A stretch of DNA of 64,000 nt from the NCBI RefSeq assembly GCF_000331105.1, contig NC_020054.1:610001-674000 (forward strand), in the 5' to 3' direction. The position numbers were made by a program, and so were the translations under genes. Below, in pieces: positions 63,765-64,000 of the stretch; the first letter of the stretch is position 1, and the number at the start of each line of letters is the position of its first letter. Source of the DNA: Fibrella aestuarina BUZ 2. GTDB taxonomy: Bacteria; Bacteroidota; Bacteroidia; Cytophagales; Spirosomataceae. The notes beneath the pieces are model-generated. The model saw nothing but the letters and a program-made list of their open reading frames with translations, was not told the origin of the DNA and made no database searches.

Positions 63765-64000
63765 TCAGAGGAGCACCAACAGGCTGGCCGGCAATACCCG
63801 AACCGTGCACTCGTTGCCCGGAAGCAGCACGGGTTCGCCATCGGCATGGGCCAGCAACGTATCTGGCCCATCCAGGTCAGGGGCATCGTCGGTGACTTTG
63901 GCCAATGTGGCCTGCCGGAGAGGCTGGCTTGCCCAGTAGGAAGATTGGTTGAGGGTTCGGTTGAAGAGCTGCCAACCGATCATGGCCACCATGTGGCCGG
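63765..64000 (-). CDS. Lipid kinase-like (diacylglycerol kinase family) C-terminus, partial
   Basis: The frame is open to the window edge, so the 5' part is outside. The C-terminal end reads LAHADGEPVLLPGNECTVRVLPASLLVLL, which fits the last strands of DAGK/YegS-type lipid kinases (DGE and VxVxPxxL). Quoted in parts only. Convergent with the MFS gene, stops 11 bases apart. Confidence 0.5.
   Translation of the reverse strand, partial: GHMVAMIGWQLFNRTLNQSSYWASQPLRQATLAKVTDDAPDLDGPDTLLAHADGEPVLLPGNECTVRVLPASLLVLL

Overview
The window is a compact 64 kb stretch of a chromosome that looks like Bacteroidota, order Cytophagales, probably a Spirosoma relative. This rests on protein types (a DUF4369-type TlpA protein, bacillithiol-type BshC, the Bacteroidota form of arginine decarboxylase, GH3-family and DUF3500 proteins), on TAnnTTTG promoter boxes instead of TATAAT, and on the near absence of Shine-Dalgarno sequences. 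The genus is an inference; no search was run. The GC content looks moderately high (mid-50s percent, judged by eye).

Layout. 1-1.7 kb: 3' part of a 23S rRNA gene, a 5S rRNA gene and a terminator. 2-9 kb: a thioredoxin-like lipid- or periplasm-facing reductase, gatB, bshC, a GH3-family enzyme and a glycerophosphodiesterase. 9-16.7 kb: a complete tryptophan operon on the minus strand (trpE-G-D-C-F-B-A), headed by a 17-residue leader peptide with three consecutive Trp codons and an attenuator terminator. It carries a PIN-type toxin-antitoxin pair between trpF and trpB and long palindromes in its internal gaps. A tRNA-Pro(CGG) lies just upstream. 16.8-25 kb: mutM, proC, purB, a DUF1207 outer-membrane protein, a ribosome-hibernation protein, nrdA and rpmE2. 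25-35 kb: an MscS channel, valS, YceI, a tandem pair of secreted paralogues of which the second has an in-frame stop, and uvrA. 35-47 kb: an S9 peptidase, a DUF3500 protein, an AraC regulator, acyl-CoA dehydrogenase, a tiny lipoprotein, arginine decarboxylase, ApbE, an ABC exporter pair and a Tat-exported Gfo/Idh/MocA oxidoreductase. 47-56 kb: a wrecked thioredoxin pseudogene, a beta-barrel protein, a second S9 peptidase, a PAP2 phosphatase, typA and a dolichol-phosphate-mannose-type glycosyltransferase. 56-64 kb: a Mog-type molybdopterin protein, a TrpD-like paralogue, a GntP permease, a HipA-like kinase with DUF3037, and an MFS transporter whose leader holds a terminator.

Most of the content is ordinary housekeeping and metabolism; no CRISPR array, prophage, insertion sequence or secretion island was seen. 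The most notable signals are non-coding: (1) long, nearly perfect intergenic palindromes, each with its own sequence; (2) an iterated octamer GGTACGTT/AACGTACC; (3) TAnnTTTG boxes only 4-5 bases before start codons, suggesting leaderless mRNAs; (4) the trp leader; (5) a terminator placed in the leader of an MFS gene. Coding oddities are the VapBC-like pair inside the trp operon, two decayed genes, and a MutM lacking one zinc ligand.
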